Assembly (NCBI GenBank): GCA_016776605.1
Contig: JADHTB010000005.1
Coordinates: 1 to 64,000, forward strand
Source of the DNA: Alphaproteobacteria bacterium
GTDB lineage: Bacteria > Pseudomonadota > Alphaproteobacteria > GCA-2731375
Reading direction: 5' to 3'
DNA: 64,000 nucleotides
The translations under genes were made by a program, and so were the position numbers. A model generated the notes under the pieces. It saw nothing but the letters and a program-made list of their open reading frames with translations, did no database searches and was not told the DNA's origin. Below, one piece after another: positions 1-8,281 of the stretch (the stretch's first letter is position 1; every line of letters begins with the position of its first letter).

Positions 1-173
1 TTGATCACTGTCCGGGCGTTATCTTCCGATTGTTCAAAATAACGCAAGGCGGCCCATTGGGTCGGCCGCATACCATGGATGTAACTAACGGAATAGGACA
101 GATGAAACACCTGTTCCATGACTTCCGTGACGGCCTGCGAAGCCGTCCGCGAGGAAGAGAGCGATGCCGTCAT
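1..173 (-). CDS. MarR-family transcriptional regulator, 5' part only
   Basis: The reading frame enters from the left window edge on the minus strand and gives the first 57 residues of a protein. Residues 34-46 read GMRPTQWAALRYF, matching the segment that leads into the winged helix of MarR-family repressors; the DNA-binding wing lies outside the window. I chose ATG at 173, preceded by a weak GGG-rich stretch. An in-frame ATG at 197 would add eight residues. It is transcribed away from the SirB1-like gene, with about 270 bp between the two starts in which I see no other gene. The family call rests on one motif, so it is moderately secure; the ligand and targets are unknown. Confidence 0.6.
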   Translation of the reverse strand, partial: MTASLSSSRTASQAVTEVMEQVFHLSYSVSYIHGMRPTQWAALRYFEQSEDNARTVI

Positions 174-441
174 TGCGTTCGATCCCGGCCCTGGCATCCG
201 CGGTAAATCATCATGAACTTCTATTACCTTCGTAAGCCGAGAGACCTCGTCACGGCATTCAATAAATTCGCGAACGCAACGATTCGCACTGTGCCGCACT
301 TTGCTATGGCTAGGGCGCTGTCGTCAATCAAGAGCTTCTCTGCCAAGGGGGGAAGACCTCTCATTCGGCTTAGTCTGACGAATTCCTCAAGTTAAGTGAT
401 TCCAAAAATCGCCAGATTTTATGATTGTGCTATTCTAAGCG

Positions 442-1275
442 ATGCATTTGACTGAAGCAGACATACTGGCGCGATTGGAAGTCATCGGGACGCAGGATGA
501 AAACCTGCTCCACATAGGCGATGCTGCCTTGCTGTTGGCCAACCTGGATCTGCCGGCAAATAGCCTGGCGCAATATCGCGACGAACTTAATCTGATAGCA
601 TCAGATATGAGGGCAGCTTCACGAGGTGCGGAAACCTTATCCGACCGGCTAACGGCCCTGTCCGACACCCTCTATAAACAACATCGTTATCACGGTGATG
701 TGGAAACATATGACGACCCGCGGAACGCCAATTTAATGCACGTCATTGACCGCCGAAAAGGGCTGCCCGTGGCGCTTGGCATACTGGCCATCCACGCGGG
801 CCGCTCCCAGGGGTGGGAAATCTCCGGCTTGAATTTTCCCGGCCATTTTCTTTTGCGCCTGAGCAAATCCGGCGAGCACGCTTTGATAGATCCCTTTGCT
901 GAGGCACGTCTGGTTGTCAACGAAGACCTCAAGCAAATCTTCCAACGGCTTCATGGCCGGCAAATGCCGCCCCAAGCTGATTTCATTCAACCCGTATCCG
1001 ATCGGGATATTCTGGCGCGGCTGCAAAACAACATAAAAATCCGCGCGCTCGGCGCGGGAGACCGGGAACGTGCCATTCAAATATTGCGGTCGATCGTTCT
1101 AATCACGCCGGCCAATATTGAATCTCTGGCGGAATTAGCGCTGTTGGAAGCGTCGACCGGCAATATCAGATCGGCGCTGCGACGCCTTAACGGCTTTATG
1201 GAGCGCTATCCGGATATTCCGAATGCCTCCAATATTTTGAGCCTGAAAGAGAAGCTAAATCGCAGCCTCAATTGA
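442..1275 (+). CDS. SirB1-like transglutaminase-fold protein with TPR tail
   Basis: 277 residues, the usual size for the SirB1/transglutaminase-like core 2 family of cytoplasmic proteins, whose biochemical role is poorly defined. Conserved blocks are visible: RKGLPVALG at 105-113, GLNFPGHFLLR at 129-139 and LIDPF at 148-152. Residues about 205-262 form a tetratricopeptide-like helical tail, as in most family members. The ribosome binding site before the ATG is weak, but the start fits the family length. It is followed by a 200-bp gap holding a dispersed repeat, so it is probably a single-gene unit. Family membership is secure; function is not. Confidence 0.8.
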   Translation: MHLTEADILARLEVIGTQDENLLHIGDAALLLANLDLPANSLAQYRDELNLIASDMRAASRGAETLSDRLTALSDTLYKQHRYHGDVETYDDPRNANLMHVIDRRKGLPVALGILAIHAGRSQGWEISGLNFPGHFLLRLSKSGEHALIDPFAEARLVVNEDLKQIFQRLHGRQMPPQADFIQPVSDRDILARLQNNIKIRALGAGDRERAIQILRSIVLITPANIESLAELALLEASTGNIRSALRRLNGFMERYPDIPNASNILSLKEKLNRSLN

Positions 1276-1331
1276 GCCGATGCGCATAATTTTGACGTCG
1301 AGATAACCTTGCCGGTTGGGACCGCGCTGGC

Positions 1332-1434
1332 TAGAGCAATTTCGAATTAATGAGAATCGCGAAGCGATTCTAAGTGATTGGAAAAATTGCTCTAATTCTA
1401 AAGATCTGAGCATTTTCAGAATGAAAATGCTCTA
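1332..1434. repeat. Two-hairpin dispersed repeat, type 1, copy A
   Basis: The left half pairs AGAGCAATT with AATTGCTCT around an inner stem GAATCGC-GAA-GCGATTC. The right half is a second hairpin, GAGCATTTT with AAAATGCTC. The ends are CTAG on the left and CTAA on the right. The same unit recurs near 4339, 20193 and 22152. It sits between the SirB1-like gene and the GST gene. Confidence 0.9.
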
Positions 1435-1477
1435 AGCTCAGTACAACTATCATTGCAACTAAGGGGGAGGCCGAAAA

Positions 1478-2128
1478 ATGCTCAAAATATGGGGCCGGAA
1501 CGACGGCTCGAATGTCATCAAGGTGATGTGGTGTCTTGGAGAACTCGGGATCGAGTTTGAACGGATCGATTGGGGCGGGCCGTTCGGCGGCAATGACGAG
1601 CCGGAGTATCGGCGAAAAAATCCCAATGGCCGGCTGCCGACACTCGAAGAAGAGGATGGTTTCACGCTGTGGGAATCCGGTGCCGTCGTGCGTTATCTTT
1701 GCGCCAAACACAGCATGGGGAACCTGTGTCCCGAAGACCCTCGGGAGCGGGCATCGGCCGACAAATGGATGGATTGGAGTTCGCTTAATCTGGCGAACTT
1801 TAACCCGGTGTATCTGGACTATTATTTTCGTCTGTCGGAAGCCGAACGCAGCGATGCGGTGATGGCGGCGGCAGTGAAGAACGCCACTCCCTTGTTCGAT
1901 ATTCTCGACGCACACCTGGCTGATAACGCCTATATCGGCGGTAACCGGCTGACGATGGCCGACTTCCCGGCGGGTTCAATTACGGATCGCTGGATACAAT
2001 GGACACCGAACCGGCCCTCGCATCCAAATGTGGAGGCGTATTACGAGCGGTTGCTTGCCCGTCCGGCCTACCAGGAACACGTCATCAAGGCGAATGCACC
2101 GCGAACGCGGCAGGTTCAGGAGCGCTAG
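1478..2128 (+). CDS. Glutathione S-transferase family protein
   Basis: 216 residues, a normal cytosolic GST length. The N-terminal thioredoxin-fold half carries NPNGRLPTL at 48-56 with the cis-proline, and WESGAVVRYL at 65-74, the segment that binds the gamma-glutamyl part of glutathione. The C-terminal half is all-helical. A strong ribosome site (GGGGGAGG) precedes the ATG. It lies 56 bp ahead of an enoyl-CoA hydratase and a CoA-transferase on the same strand, so a role in a CoA-ester catabolic operon (conjugation, isomerisation or dehalogenation) is possible, but the sequence does not show the substrate. Confidence 0.85.
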   Translation: MLKIWGRNDGSNVIKVMWCLGELGIEFERIDWGGPFGGNDEPEYRRKNPNGRLPTLEEEDGFTLWESGAVVRYLCAKHSMGNLCPEDPRERASADKWMDWSSLNLANFNPVYLDYYFRLSEAERSDAVMAAAVKNATPLFDILDAHLADNAYIGGNRLTMADFPAGSITDRWIQWTPNRPSHPNVEAYYERLLARPAYQEHVIKANAPRTRQVQER

Positions 2129-2184
2129 CTGTCATGCGCGCCGGTCAGAATAGGTAGAGATCAAAAGCCACGGAGGAAATCGAT

Positions 2185-3033
2185 ATGGGACCATCGCTCG
2201 TCGACTATCTGCTTTACGAGAAGGAGGATAACGGCGTCCTCTGGATCAAGTTTAACCGGCCCGAAAAGATGAACGCGCTGTACGGCACGGCGGAGGCGCT
2301 GGGCACGGTTGCCAAGGTTGGCGAGTACATGCGCGCCGGAGATGACGATCCCGATGTGCGCGTCATGGTGCTTACCGGCGTCGGCAATGGATTTTGTTCC
2401 GGCGCCGACCTCAAAAGCCGGCCGTCGGAGGACGAAATTGGCCCCAATGTCGATGGCGCGCGTGGTGACCATGATGGCCCGGACGCCATGCGCCAGCACT
2501 TCTATCACGGCTTTACCAAGCTGCACCGCGACATCGCCGTCATCCGCAAGCCCACCATTGCCATGATAAACGGCGCCGCGGTTGGTTCCGGAATGGATAT
2601 GGCGCTGCATTGCGACATCCGTATCGGCTGCGAAAAGACCCGTTTCATAGGCTACCAGCAAGCCGGCCAGATCATAGAAAACGGCGGTTCCTACTATCTG
2701 CCGAAAATGGTCGGGCTGGGCCGGGCGCTGGAATTTGTCTATACTGGTTCGTTATCCGCCGAGCGCGCCTACGAGTGGGGTTTGCTCAATCACCTGGTCA
2801 GCCTGCAAGAGCTCGAAGCGACGACAAGAGAGCTCTGCGACCGGATCATCGCCCAGCCGCCGCTGGTGCAGTGGACTTCCAAGCGGATCATGCGCGCCGC
2901 GCTCGACAGCACGCTCGAGACCACAATGGTGCTGACCTCGAACGCCGGCGGCATTTTGCAGAGCTCGGAAGATGCCAGGGAGGCCCGCCTGGCCTTTGTC
3001 GAGAAGAGGAAGCCGAAATTCCGGGGAGTCTAG
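2185..3033 (+). CDS. Enoyl-CoA hydratase/isomerase family protein (crotonase fold)
   Basis: 282 residues. The crotonase signature runs from NRPEKMNAL (24-32) through the oxyanion-hole CSGAD (71-75) to GAAVGSGMDMALHCDIRI (130-147). Family members hydrate, isomerise or cleave acyl-CoA thioesters in the cytoplasm. The acid/base glutamates cannot be assigned with confidence; IENGG at 164-168 is one candidate. The ATG has a clear GGAGG site. It is followed 54 bp later by a class III CoA-transferase, which could supply its CoA-ester substrate. The specific acyl chain is unknown. Confidence 0.85.
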   Translation: MGPSLVDYLLYEKEDNGVLWIKFNRPEKMNALYGTAEALGTVAKVGEYMRAGDDDPDVRVMVLTGVGNGFCSGADLKSRPSEDEIGPNVDGARGDHDGPDAMRQHFYHGFTKLHRDIAVIRKPTIAMINGAAVGSGMDMALHCDIRIGCEKTRFIGYQQAGQIIENGGSYYLPKMVGLGRALEFVYTGSLSAERAYEWGLLNHLVSLQELEATTRELCDRIIAQPPLVQWTSKRIMRAALDSTLETTMVLTSNAGGILQSSEDAREARLAFVEKRKPKFRGV

Positions 3034-3087
3034 CCGATTTTCGAACTTAACGACCCCGCCTGACCCTCCTGGTCGTAAGGACACAAT

Positions 3088-4317
3088 ATGAAGCCTCTCG
3101 ACGACATCCGCGTTCTCTCGGTCACGGTATTCCTCGCCGGCCCCTTTCTTAGTATGACCTTGGCGCGCTTCGGGGCCGATGTCATCAAAGTCGAGATGCC
3201 GGGCACCGGCGATCCGATCCGTGGCATCGGCCCCTATGCGGGCCCGAAAGGTATAAGCCTTGACCGGGAGACCGAGGAGGACCTCTCGATCCGTTTCCTC
3301 AAGCGCTCGGAAGGCGTGAAGAGCGTCACTTTGAATTTGAAGGATCCGGAGGGGAAGCGGATGTTTCTGGAGCTGGCGAAACAGGCCGACGTGGTGGTCG
3401 AAAACCTGTCGCCGGGCTCAATGACACGCCTGGGCCTTGGTTACCCGGAAGTCGCCCAGGTCAATCCGGGCATCGTCTATTGTTCCATCGCCGGCTATGG
3501 CCAGACCGGTCCCTACAAGGACCTGCCCGCCCACGACCACCAGATCCAGGCGATGTCCGGCATCATGGATATGAACGGCTCCCCCGATGGGCCGCCAACA
3601 CGCATCGGTGTCTTCGTCGGCGATCTGGTGACGCCGCTTTATGCCGCCTATTCCATTCTCGGCGCACTGCGCCACAAGGAGAAGACGGGACAAGGCCAAT
3701 ATCTCGATGCCTCGATGATCGATACGCTCGCGACGTTGATGTTTATGGAACCGATGGAAGAGGTCCTGCATGAAGGCCAACCGGTCCGCGCCGGCAATGA
3801 CAGCCGCAACGGCGTCACCGGGCTTTATCGCCTCACCGATGGCGATGTGATCATTACGGTCGGCACCCTGCCGCGCTGGCGGAAGTTGTGCCAAGCCCTC
3901 GGCGCCGATGAATTGCTGGAAAATCCTCGGTACGCGACCCTAGAAGACCGGGAAACTCATGTCGATGAATTGCGAAGGGAAATCCAGGCCCGGCTTGGCC
4001 ATTTCAATTGTGCGGACGGGATTGCGTTGCTGGTGGACGCTGGCATCCCCATCGCCCGGGTCCGGACCCTGCCGGAGGTCATGGAGGACGACCACTTCCG
4101 CGACCGCGGCACCCTAAAACCCATGTACCGTCAAGGCTCGGAAGAACCGGTCGAGCGCGGCATTGTCACGGGCTTCCCGGTGATCTTCTCTGGCGGATCG
4201 CTGCCGCGGCTCGAGGGCGGGGCAAAGCTTGGCCATCATAACGAGGAAGTCTACGGCCGGTTGCTCGGCCTGGACCCGGCCGAGCTCGCCGCATTGAAGG
4301 AACGCGGCGTCCTATAG
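3088..4317 (+). CDS. CaiB/BaiF (class III) CoA-transferase
   Basis: 409 residues, typical for family III CoA-transferases, which move CoA between carboxylic acids without a ping-pong enzyme-CoA ester. The N-terminal block LAGPFLSMTLARFGADVIKVE is characteristic, and YLDASMID at residues 205-212 contains the aspartate region used for catalysis in formyl-CoA and carnitine CoA-transferases. Start: ATG with an AAGGA site. It probably forms one unit with the GST and enoyl-CoA hydratase genes upstream, activating an acid as a CoA ester. The unit ends at a two-hairpin repeat that separates it from the convergent enolase-superfamily gene. Confidence 0.88.
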   Translation: MKPLDDIRVLSVTVFLAGPFLSMTLARFGADVIKVEMPGTGDPIRGIGPYAGPKGISLDRETEEDLSIRFLKRSEGVKSVTLNLKDPEGKRMFLELAKQADVVVENLSPGSMTRLGLGYPEVAQVNPGIVYCSIAGYGQTGPYKDLPAHDHQIQAMSGIMDMNGSPDGPPTRIGVFVGDLVTPLYAAYSILGALRHKEKTGQGQYLDASMIDTLATLMFMEPMEEVLHEGQPVRAGNDSRNGVTGLYRLTDGDVIITVGTLPRWRKLCQALGADELLENPRYATLEDRETHVDELRREIQARLGHFNCADGIALLVDAGIPIARVRTLPEVMEDDHFRDRGTLKPMYRQGSEEPVERGIVTGFPVIFSGGSLPRLEGGAKLGHHNEEVYGRLLGLDPAELAALKERGVL

Positions 4318-4338
4318 GAATGCAGTCTGTTTGAGGTC

Positions 4339-4440
4339 AGAGCAATTCCGAATTAAAGAGAATCGCGAAGCGATTCTAAGTGATTGGAAAAATTGCTCTA
4401 ATTCTAAAGATCTGGGCATTTTCAGAATGGAAATGCTCTG
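4339..4440. repeat. Two-hairpin dispersed repeat, type 1, copy B
   Basis: Same layout and orientation as the copy at 1332-1434: AGAGCAATT/AATTGCTCT around GAATCGC/GCGATTC, then GAGCATTTT-like hairpin ending GCTCT. Both ends have drifted from CTAG (CAGAGC on the left, CTCTGG on the right). It lies between two convergent genes and could act as a bidirectional terminator, though no T-tract follows the hairpins. Confidence 0.88.
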
Positions 4441-4472
4441 GCGCCCATGGGACAAATTGATCTGGGGGCGCC

Positions 4473-5627
4473 TCAGGCCGTGGTTTCTATATGGCATTGC
4501 AGCCATTGCGCCGCCGCCTCCAGATCCGGTTCCACGCCCAGGCCCGGGCGGTCGGATAATTGGAAACATCCATCCACAAGGGCTGGGAAAGGCTCCGCCA
4601 GCGGTGCTTGCAGCGGGTTCTCCAGGGCGTCGTGTTCAAGCACACCGGTGCCACCCCCGACATCACTTACCGCGGATAATAAATGCGCAGATGCATGCAG
4701 CCCAATGCCGGCGTTGAGCCAGTGCGGACAATAGCGCCGGCCGGCGGCGATGGCACGCCGCGCCACGGGAAGGCAGCCTGAAAACCCACCCCACTTGCCA
4801 ATATCCGGTTGGATAACGCCAAGATGCCCAAGGTCGATGGCGTCATTGAACGCGGCCTCGCCGAGTATATTTTCGCCCCCCGCCAAAGGCACCGCTGAAA
4901 GCCGCGCCAGTTCCGCCCAATACTCCGCCGGATCATCGGCACAGATCGGCTCCTCGATCCAGTCCAGTGGAAGATCGCCGAAGGCGTCCATTGCCAAACG
5001 GGCACCGGCAATATCCCAGCCCTGGTTGGCGTCCAGCATCAGGCGTTCGCCCTCGCCCAGGCCCTCGGCGATGGTACGGATATTCTCCAGATCGCTCGCC
5101 AAATTAAAAGCCACCTTGACCTTGAAGGCGCGATAGCCGCGCGCCCGGCAACGGGCGACCATCTCCGGCGCGCCCGCCGGGTTGAGGTTGGAAGCATAGG
5201 CGGGCAACGGATCGGGCATGCTCTCCCGCCCCAGTGCACGCCAAAGCGGCACACCCGCTTTGCGCGCCGCCAAATCCCAAAGCGCCACGTCGAGGCCCGC
5301 AAGACAGGCGGCGAAGGGCCCCGGCTCCGCGCTTTGCAGGGCGTGCCGGCGCATCAATCGGGTCAGGTCGTGCCAGGCCTCGGTTGGGCTTTCGTAGCTG
5401 CGGCCTAGGGCTGTCGGCAGCACGATGCTCTCCAACAGGCGAACCTTGTTCTCGGCGCCGCAGGGCGGGAAAGAGGCCCAGATCTCGCCCCAACCGTGGG
5501 CGCCGTCCTGATCCTCGACCCTTAACAGCACGTTGTTGCGGGCCGTTATGGCGCCAAACGAGGTCACGATTGGATCCTTGATCGGGGCGCTGAAATGGTA
5601 AATATCGACACGGGCAATTTCGATCAT
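4473..5627 (-). CDS. Enolase-superfamily enzyme, mandelate racemase/muconate lactonizing type
   Basis: 384 residues with the two-domain enolase-superfamily layout. Visible active-site pieces are the KVK motif in AFKVKV (second barrel strand), metal ligands in LMLDANQGW (Asp), WIEEP (Glu) and LAGGEN (Glu), and QPDIGKWGG with a sixth-strand lysine, the arrangement of the muconate-lactonizing subgroup. Such enzymes abstract a proton alpha to a carboxylate in the cytoplasm. I start at ATG 5627, preceded by GGAG; a GTG at 5642 would add five residues. Possible roles include cycloisomerase or racemase/epimerase. The neighbours are catabolic, but the substrate cannot be named. Confidence 0.85.
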   Translation of the reverse strand: MIEIARVDIYHFSAPIKDPIVTSFGAITARNNVLLRVEDQDGAHGWGEIWASFPPCGAENKVRLLESIVLPTALGRSYESPTEAWHDLTRLMRRHALQSAEPGPFAACLAGLDVALWDLAARKAGVPLWRALGRESMPDPLPAYASNLNPAGAPEMVARCRARGYRAFKVKVAFNLASDLENIRTIAEGLGEGERLMLDANQGWDIAGARLAMDAFGDLPLDWIEEPICADDPAEYWAELARLSAVPLAGGENILGEAAFNDAIDLGHLGVIQPDIGKWGGFSGCLPVARRAIAAGRRYCPHWLNAGIGLHASAHLLSAVSDVGGGTGVLEHDALENPLQAPLAEPFPALVDGCFQLSDRPGLGVEPDLEAAAQWLQCHIETTA

Positions 5628-5724
5628 GCAGGATAGCTCCACTGTTGCGTAAACTTACGATAGGCAATTCGTCCGCACGCCATTCCGATCAGCGTCATAC
5701 GGGCGGTTTGATGAATCTCGAAAC

Positions 5725-5828
5725 TCGAGCGCATTCGAAGAAAATGCGCTCGGACTCTTAAAAATAGAGCAATTGAACCAATCACTTAAGTCGCGAAAGC
5801 GACTCCAATTAATTGAAAATTGCTCTAG
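5725..5828. repeat. Two-hairpin dispersed repeat, type 2, copy C (reverse orientation)
   Basis: A diverged version lying in reverse orientation: terminal hairpin GAGCGCATT...AATGCGCTC, then AGAGCAATT/AATTGCTCT around the inner stem AGTCGC-GCGACT. Several stem bases differ from type 1 copies on both strands so that pairing is kept. The right end is CTCTAG at 5823-5828, one base before the stop codon of the TauD-like gene. Confidence 0.85.
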
Positions 5829-5829
5829 T

Positions 5830-6666
5830 CTAACCGGCGATCTGCGTGCGTTGCATGTGGCGGACGCAGTCAAAGTTATCATGGATGGCCAGATGCAATG
5901 TGCTGCGGTTGTCCCAGAATGCGATCGATCCCGGTTGCCAGCGAAAGCGGCAGGTAAATTCCGGCCGGCACTGATGGTTATAAAGGAAGTTCAAAATCGG
6001 GGCGCTTTCGGCCTCCGTCATGCCTTCAATATGCATTGTATAAACGCTGTTCACGAACAGGCATTTCCGTCCGGTTTCCGGGTGCACGCGGACGATAGGA
6101 TGGGCATGCACGGTTGGCTGCCAATTCGCATCGTCGCGCACTTTGCTGGAACGCTTGGCATTGACGTCGGATTGCGGCCCAGCCACGCGGATATCGCTGT
6201 GCACCGCGTTCAGGCCGTCGAGCAGGCCCTGCATGCCATCAGACAGCGCCTCGTAGGCCAGATATTGGTTAGCAAACAATGTGTCGCCGCCATGCGCGGG
6301 CGTTTCCAAGGCATAGAGAATTGCCCCCATGGGCGGTGTTTCCATCATGGTGGTGTCGGCATGCCATTTTTCCCCGGCGACCGAGGTGTCGCCGGGTTGG
6401 CGTAGCAGGTACACCATTTCCTTGTCTTCCTGGCCCAGCTGGTAATTCGGGTGAATGAAGATATCGCCAAACCGCCTGGTAAATGCCTTGTGCCTTGCTA
6501 CGGGTAAATTCTGCCCGCGGAAGAAAATTACCAGATGGTCGAGCAGCGCCTGGCGGATTTCGCCTATGGTCGCGTCATCCAACTCTTCTGCGACGTCCAC
6601 GCCGCCGATTTCAGCACCCAGCGCACCAGAGATCGGCGCGACGGAAATTCGTTCGTATTTTGTCAT
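5830..6666 (-). CDS. TauD/TfdA-family Fe(II)/2-oxoglutarate dioxygenase
   Basis: 278 residues, the usual length. The iron-binding H-x-D is WHAD (H102, D104), the distal histidine is H258 in WDNRSTLH, and R273 in MQRTQI is placed to bind 2-oxoglutarate. These cytoplasmic enzymes hydroxylate taurine, sulfonates, aryloxyalkanoates or other small acids, with decarboxylation of 2-oxoglutarate to succinate. Start ATG is preceded by AGGGG. It runs on the same strand as the enolase-superfamily gene, but a repeat and about 200 bp separate them, so co-transcription is uncertain. No sulfur-transport gene is adjacent, so TauD itself is not implied. Confidence 0.9.
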   Translation of the reverse strand: MTKYERISVAPISGALGAEIGGVDVAEELDDATIGEIRQALLDHLVIFFRGQNLPVARHKAFTRRFGDIFIHPNYQLGQEDKEMVYLLRQPGDTSVAGEKWHADTTMMETPPMGAILYALETPAHGGDTLFANQYLAYEALSDGMQGLLDGLNAVHSDIRVAGPQSDVNAKRSSKVRDDANWQPTVHAHPIVRVHPETGRKCLFVNSVYTMHIEGMTEAESAPILNFLYNHQCRPEFTCRFRWQPGSIAFWDNRSTLHLAIHDNFDCVRHMQRTQIAG

Positions 6667-6799
6667 CTGTGCCCCTGTCCAATACCGTAACGCCTATCAT
6701 CGCGGCGGTCGAGCGTGCACAATCGACGCAAGGAATTGCGTCCCAGGGTCCATTGGCCAATCGACCGTACAATAAATTCAACGACAGGGAGAAGGCGGC

Positions 6800-8158
6800 A
6801 TGCAGCAGGGTAATCCGACATCATTGCGCGTTCCCGATCCGGGTGTCGCGGCACTGTTCGAGCAGGATGCGCGCTGGCAGGCCTGGCTCGATGTCGAGGC
6901 GGCGCTTGCCAAGGCAGAGGCCGAACTGGACATGATACCAGCGGCGGCGGCGGAAGAAATCGTCCGCAAGTGCGACCTTTCGTTGTTCGACCGGGAGCGT
7001 CTGACCGAAGGTTTTCAACGCACCGGCCACACCCTGGTTCCATTGGTCTGGGAGTTATCGCGTCTGTGCGATGGTGATGCAGGCAACTATGCGCACTGGG
7101 GCGCCACCACGCAGAATATTACACAGACCGGTGACTTGTTGCAGCTGCGCCGGGCGCATCGAATTTTCCTGCGTCAGCTTGGCGCGATTTTCGCCGCCTT
7201 GGCCGATCTCGCCGAAAGGTCAAAGGACATGGCGCTGCCAGGCCGCACCCACGGCCAACACGCGGTACCGGCGACCTACGGGTTAAAGGTCGCGATCTGG
7301 ATCGATGAATTCGCCCGCCATGTAGAGCGTCTCACGGCGTGCGAACCGCGTGTCTTTCAGGCATTGCTGGGTGGTGCGGCGGGGACCGTCGCCTCCTTTG
7401 GCGACCAGGGCCTCGAAGTGCAGGCGCGGATGGCCGCCCATCTCCATATGCCGGCGATGGCGGTTCCGGCCCGCAGTATTATGGACCACCTTGCCGAACA
7501 CATCATGCTGCTGGCGCTGTTGGCGGCGAGTTGCGGTAAATTCGCGAACGAGATCTACACCGGCATGAAGCAGGAATTCGGCGAGGTTGAAGAGCCGATT
7601 TCCCCAGGCACCGTCGGCAGCTCCACCATGCCGCAAAAGCGAAACCCGCATCTCTCCCAGGACGTCATGGCCTATGCGGCGCAAATCCGGACAATGGTGC
7701 CCCTGGCACTAGAAGCCGTGATGACGGAGCACGAAGCGAACCGGCAGACCTCGCTGATGATGCGGCATGCGCAAAATCAGGTCTGCGTGCTTATGGGCGA
7801 CACGCTGGAGCGGGTCCGGGTCCTCGCCGAGGGTCTGGTCCTCAAGCCCGAACGCATGCGCGCCAATCTCGACCTGACCGAGGGATTGATCATGGCCGAA
7901 CCGATCATGCTGGCGCTGGGCGAACATGTTGGCCGCCAGGAAGCGCACGACATCGTCTATGACGCAGCGCAGGCGGCGGCCATTGGCGAAACGAGTTTCA
8001 GCGATCTGCTCGCGGCGGACCCGCGCTTCAACCAGCATCTCTCAAAAGACCAGATAGAGGGCATGCTTGATCCGACCCGATATACCGGCCTTTGCAGCCG
8101 GCTCGCGGAGGAACAAGCCGCCCGCGCCCGCGATTTGGCGAAAGCCCTTGACGATTGA
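6800..8158 (+). CDS. Adenylosuccinate lyase / carboxymuconate cycloisomerase family protein
   Basis: 452 residues. The fumarase/aspartase superfamily signature SSTMPQKRNP lies at residues 274-283, with GRTHGQHAVP earlier holding the second active-site histidine region. Purine-pathway PurB enzymes and 3-carboxy-cis,cis-muconate cycloisomerases (PcaB) share these motifs. The setting among ring-cleavage and oxygenase genes favours a catabolic PcaB-like or other C-N/C-O lyase role over purine synthesis; this is inference. The ATG has an AGGGAGAAGG site. The next gene, a molybdenum hydroxylase, starts 123 bp later. Confidence 0.82.
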   Translation: MQQGNPTSLRVPDPGVAALFEQDARWQAWLDVEAALAKAEAELDMIPAAAAEEIVRKCDLSLFDRERLTEGFQRTGHTLVPLVWELSRLCDGDAGNYAHWGATTQNITQTGDLLQLRRAHRIFLRQLGAIFAALADLAERSKDMALPGRTHGQHAVPATYGLKVAIWIDEFARHVERLTACEPRVFQALLGGAAGTVASFGDQGLEVQARMAAHLHMPAMAVPARSIMDHLAEHIMLLALLAASCGKFANEIYTGMKQEFGEVEEPISPGTVGSSTMPQKRNPHLSQDVMAYAAQIRTMVPLALEAVMTEHEANRQTSLMMRHAQNQVCVLMGDTLERVRVLAEGLVLKPERMRANLDLTEGLIMAEPIMLALGEHVGRQEAHDIVYDAAQAAAIGETSFSDLLAADPRFNQHLSKDQIEGMLDPTRYTGLCSRLAEEQAARARDLAKALDD

Positions 8159-8281
8159 CGCCAAACCAGCGGCAGGTTTGGGTCTTTTCGCACATGGCGT
8201 CCTCGAAGCCATGGCGCTAGACTCGCGCGATGCCGAAGGGAATAGCGCTATCAGCGCGATAACGACGGGGGGTATGACGGC

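Noticed and set aside
213..395. A 60-codon open frame between the MarR start and the SirB1-like gene
   Set aside because: No family resemblance and no ribosome site. It overlaps the gap upstream of two divergent genes, where regulatory DNA is expected.
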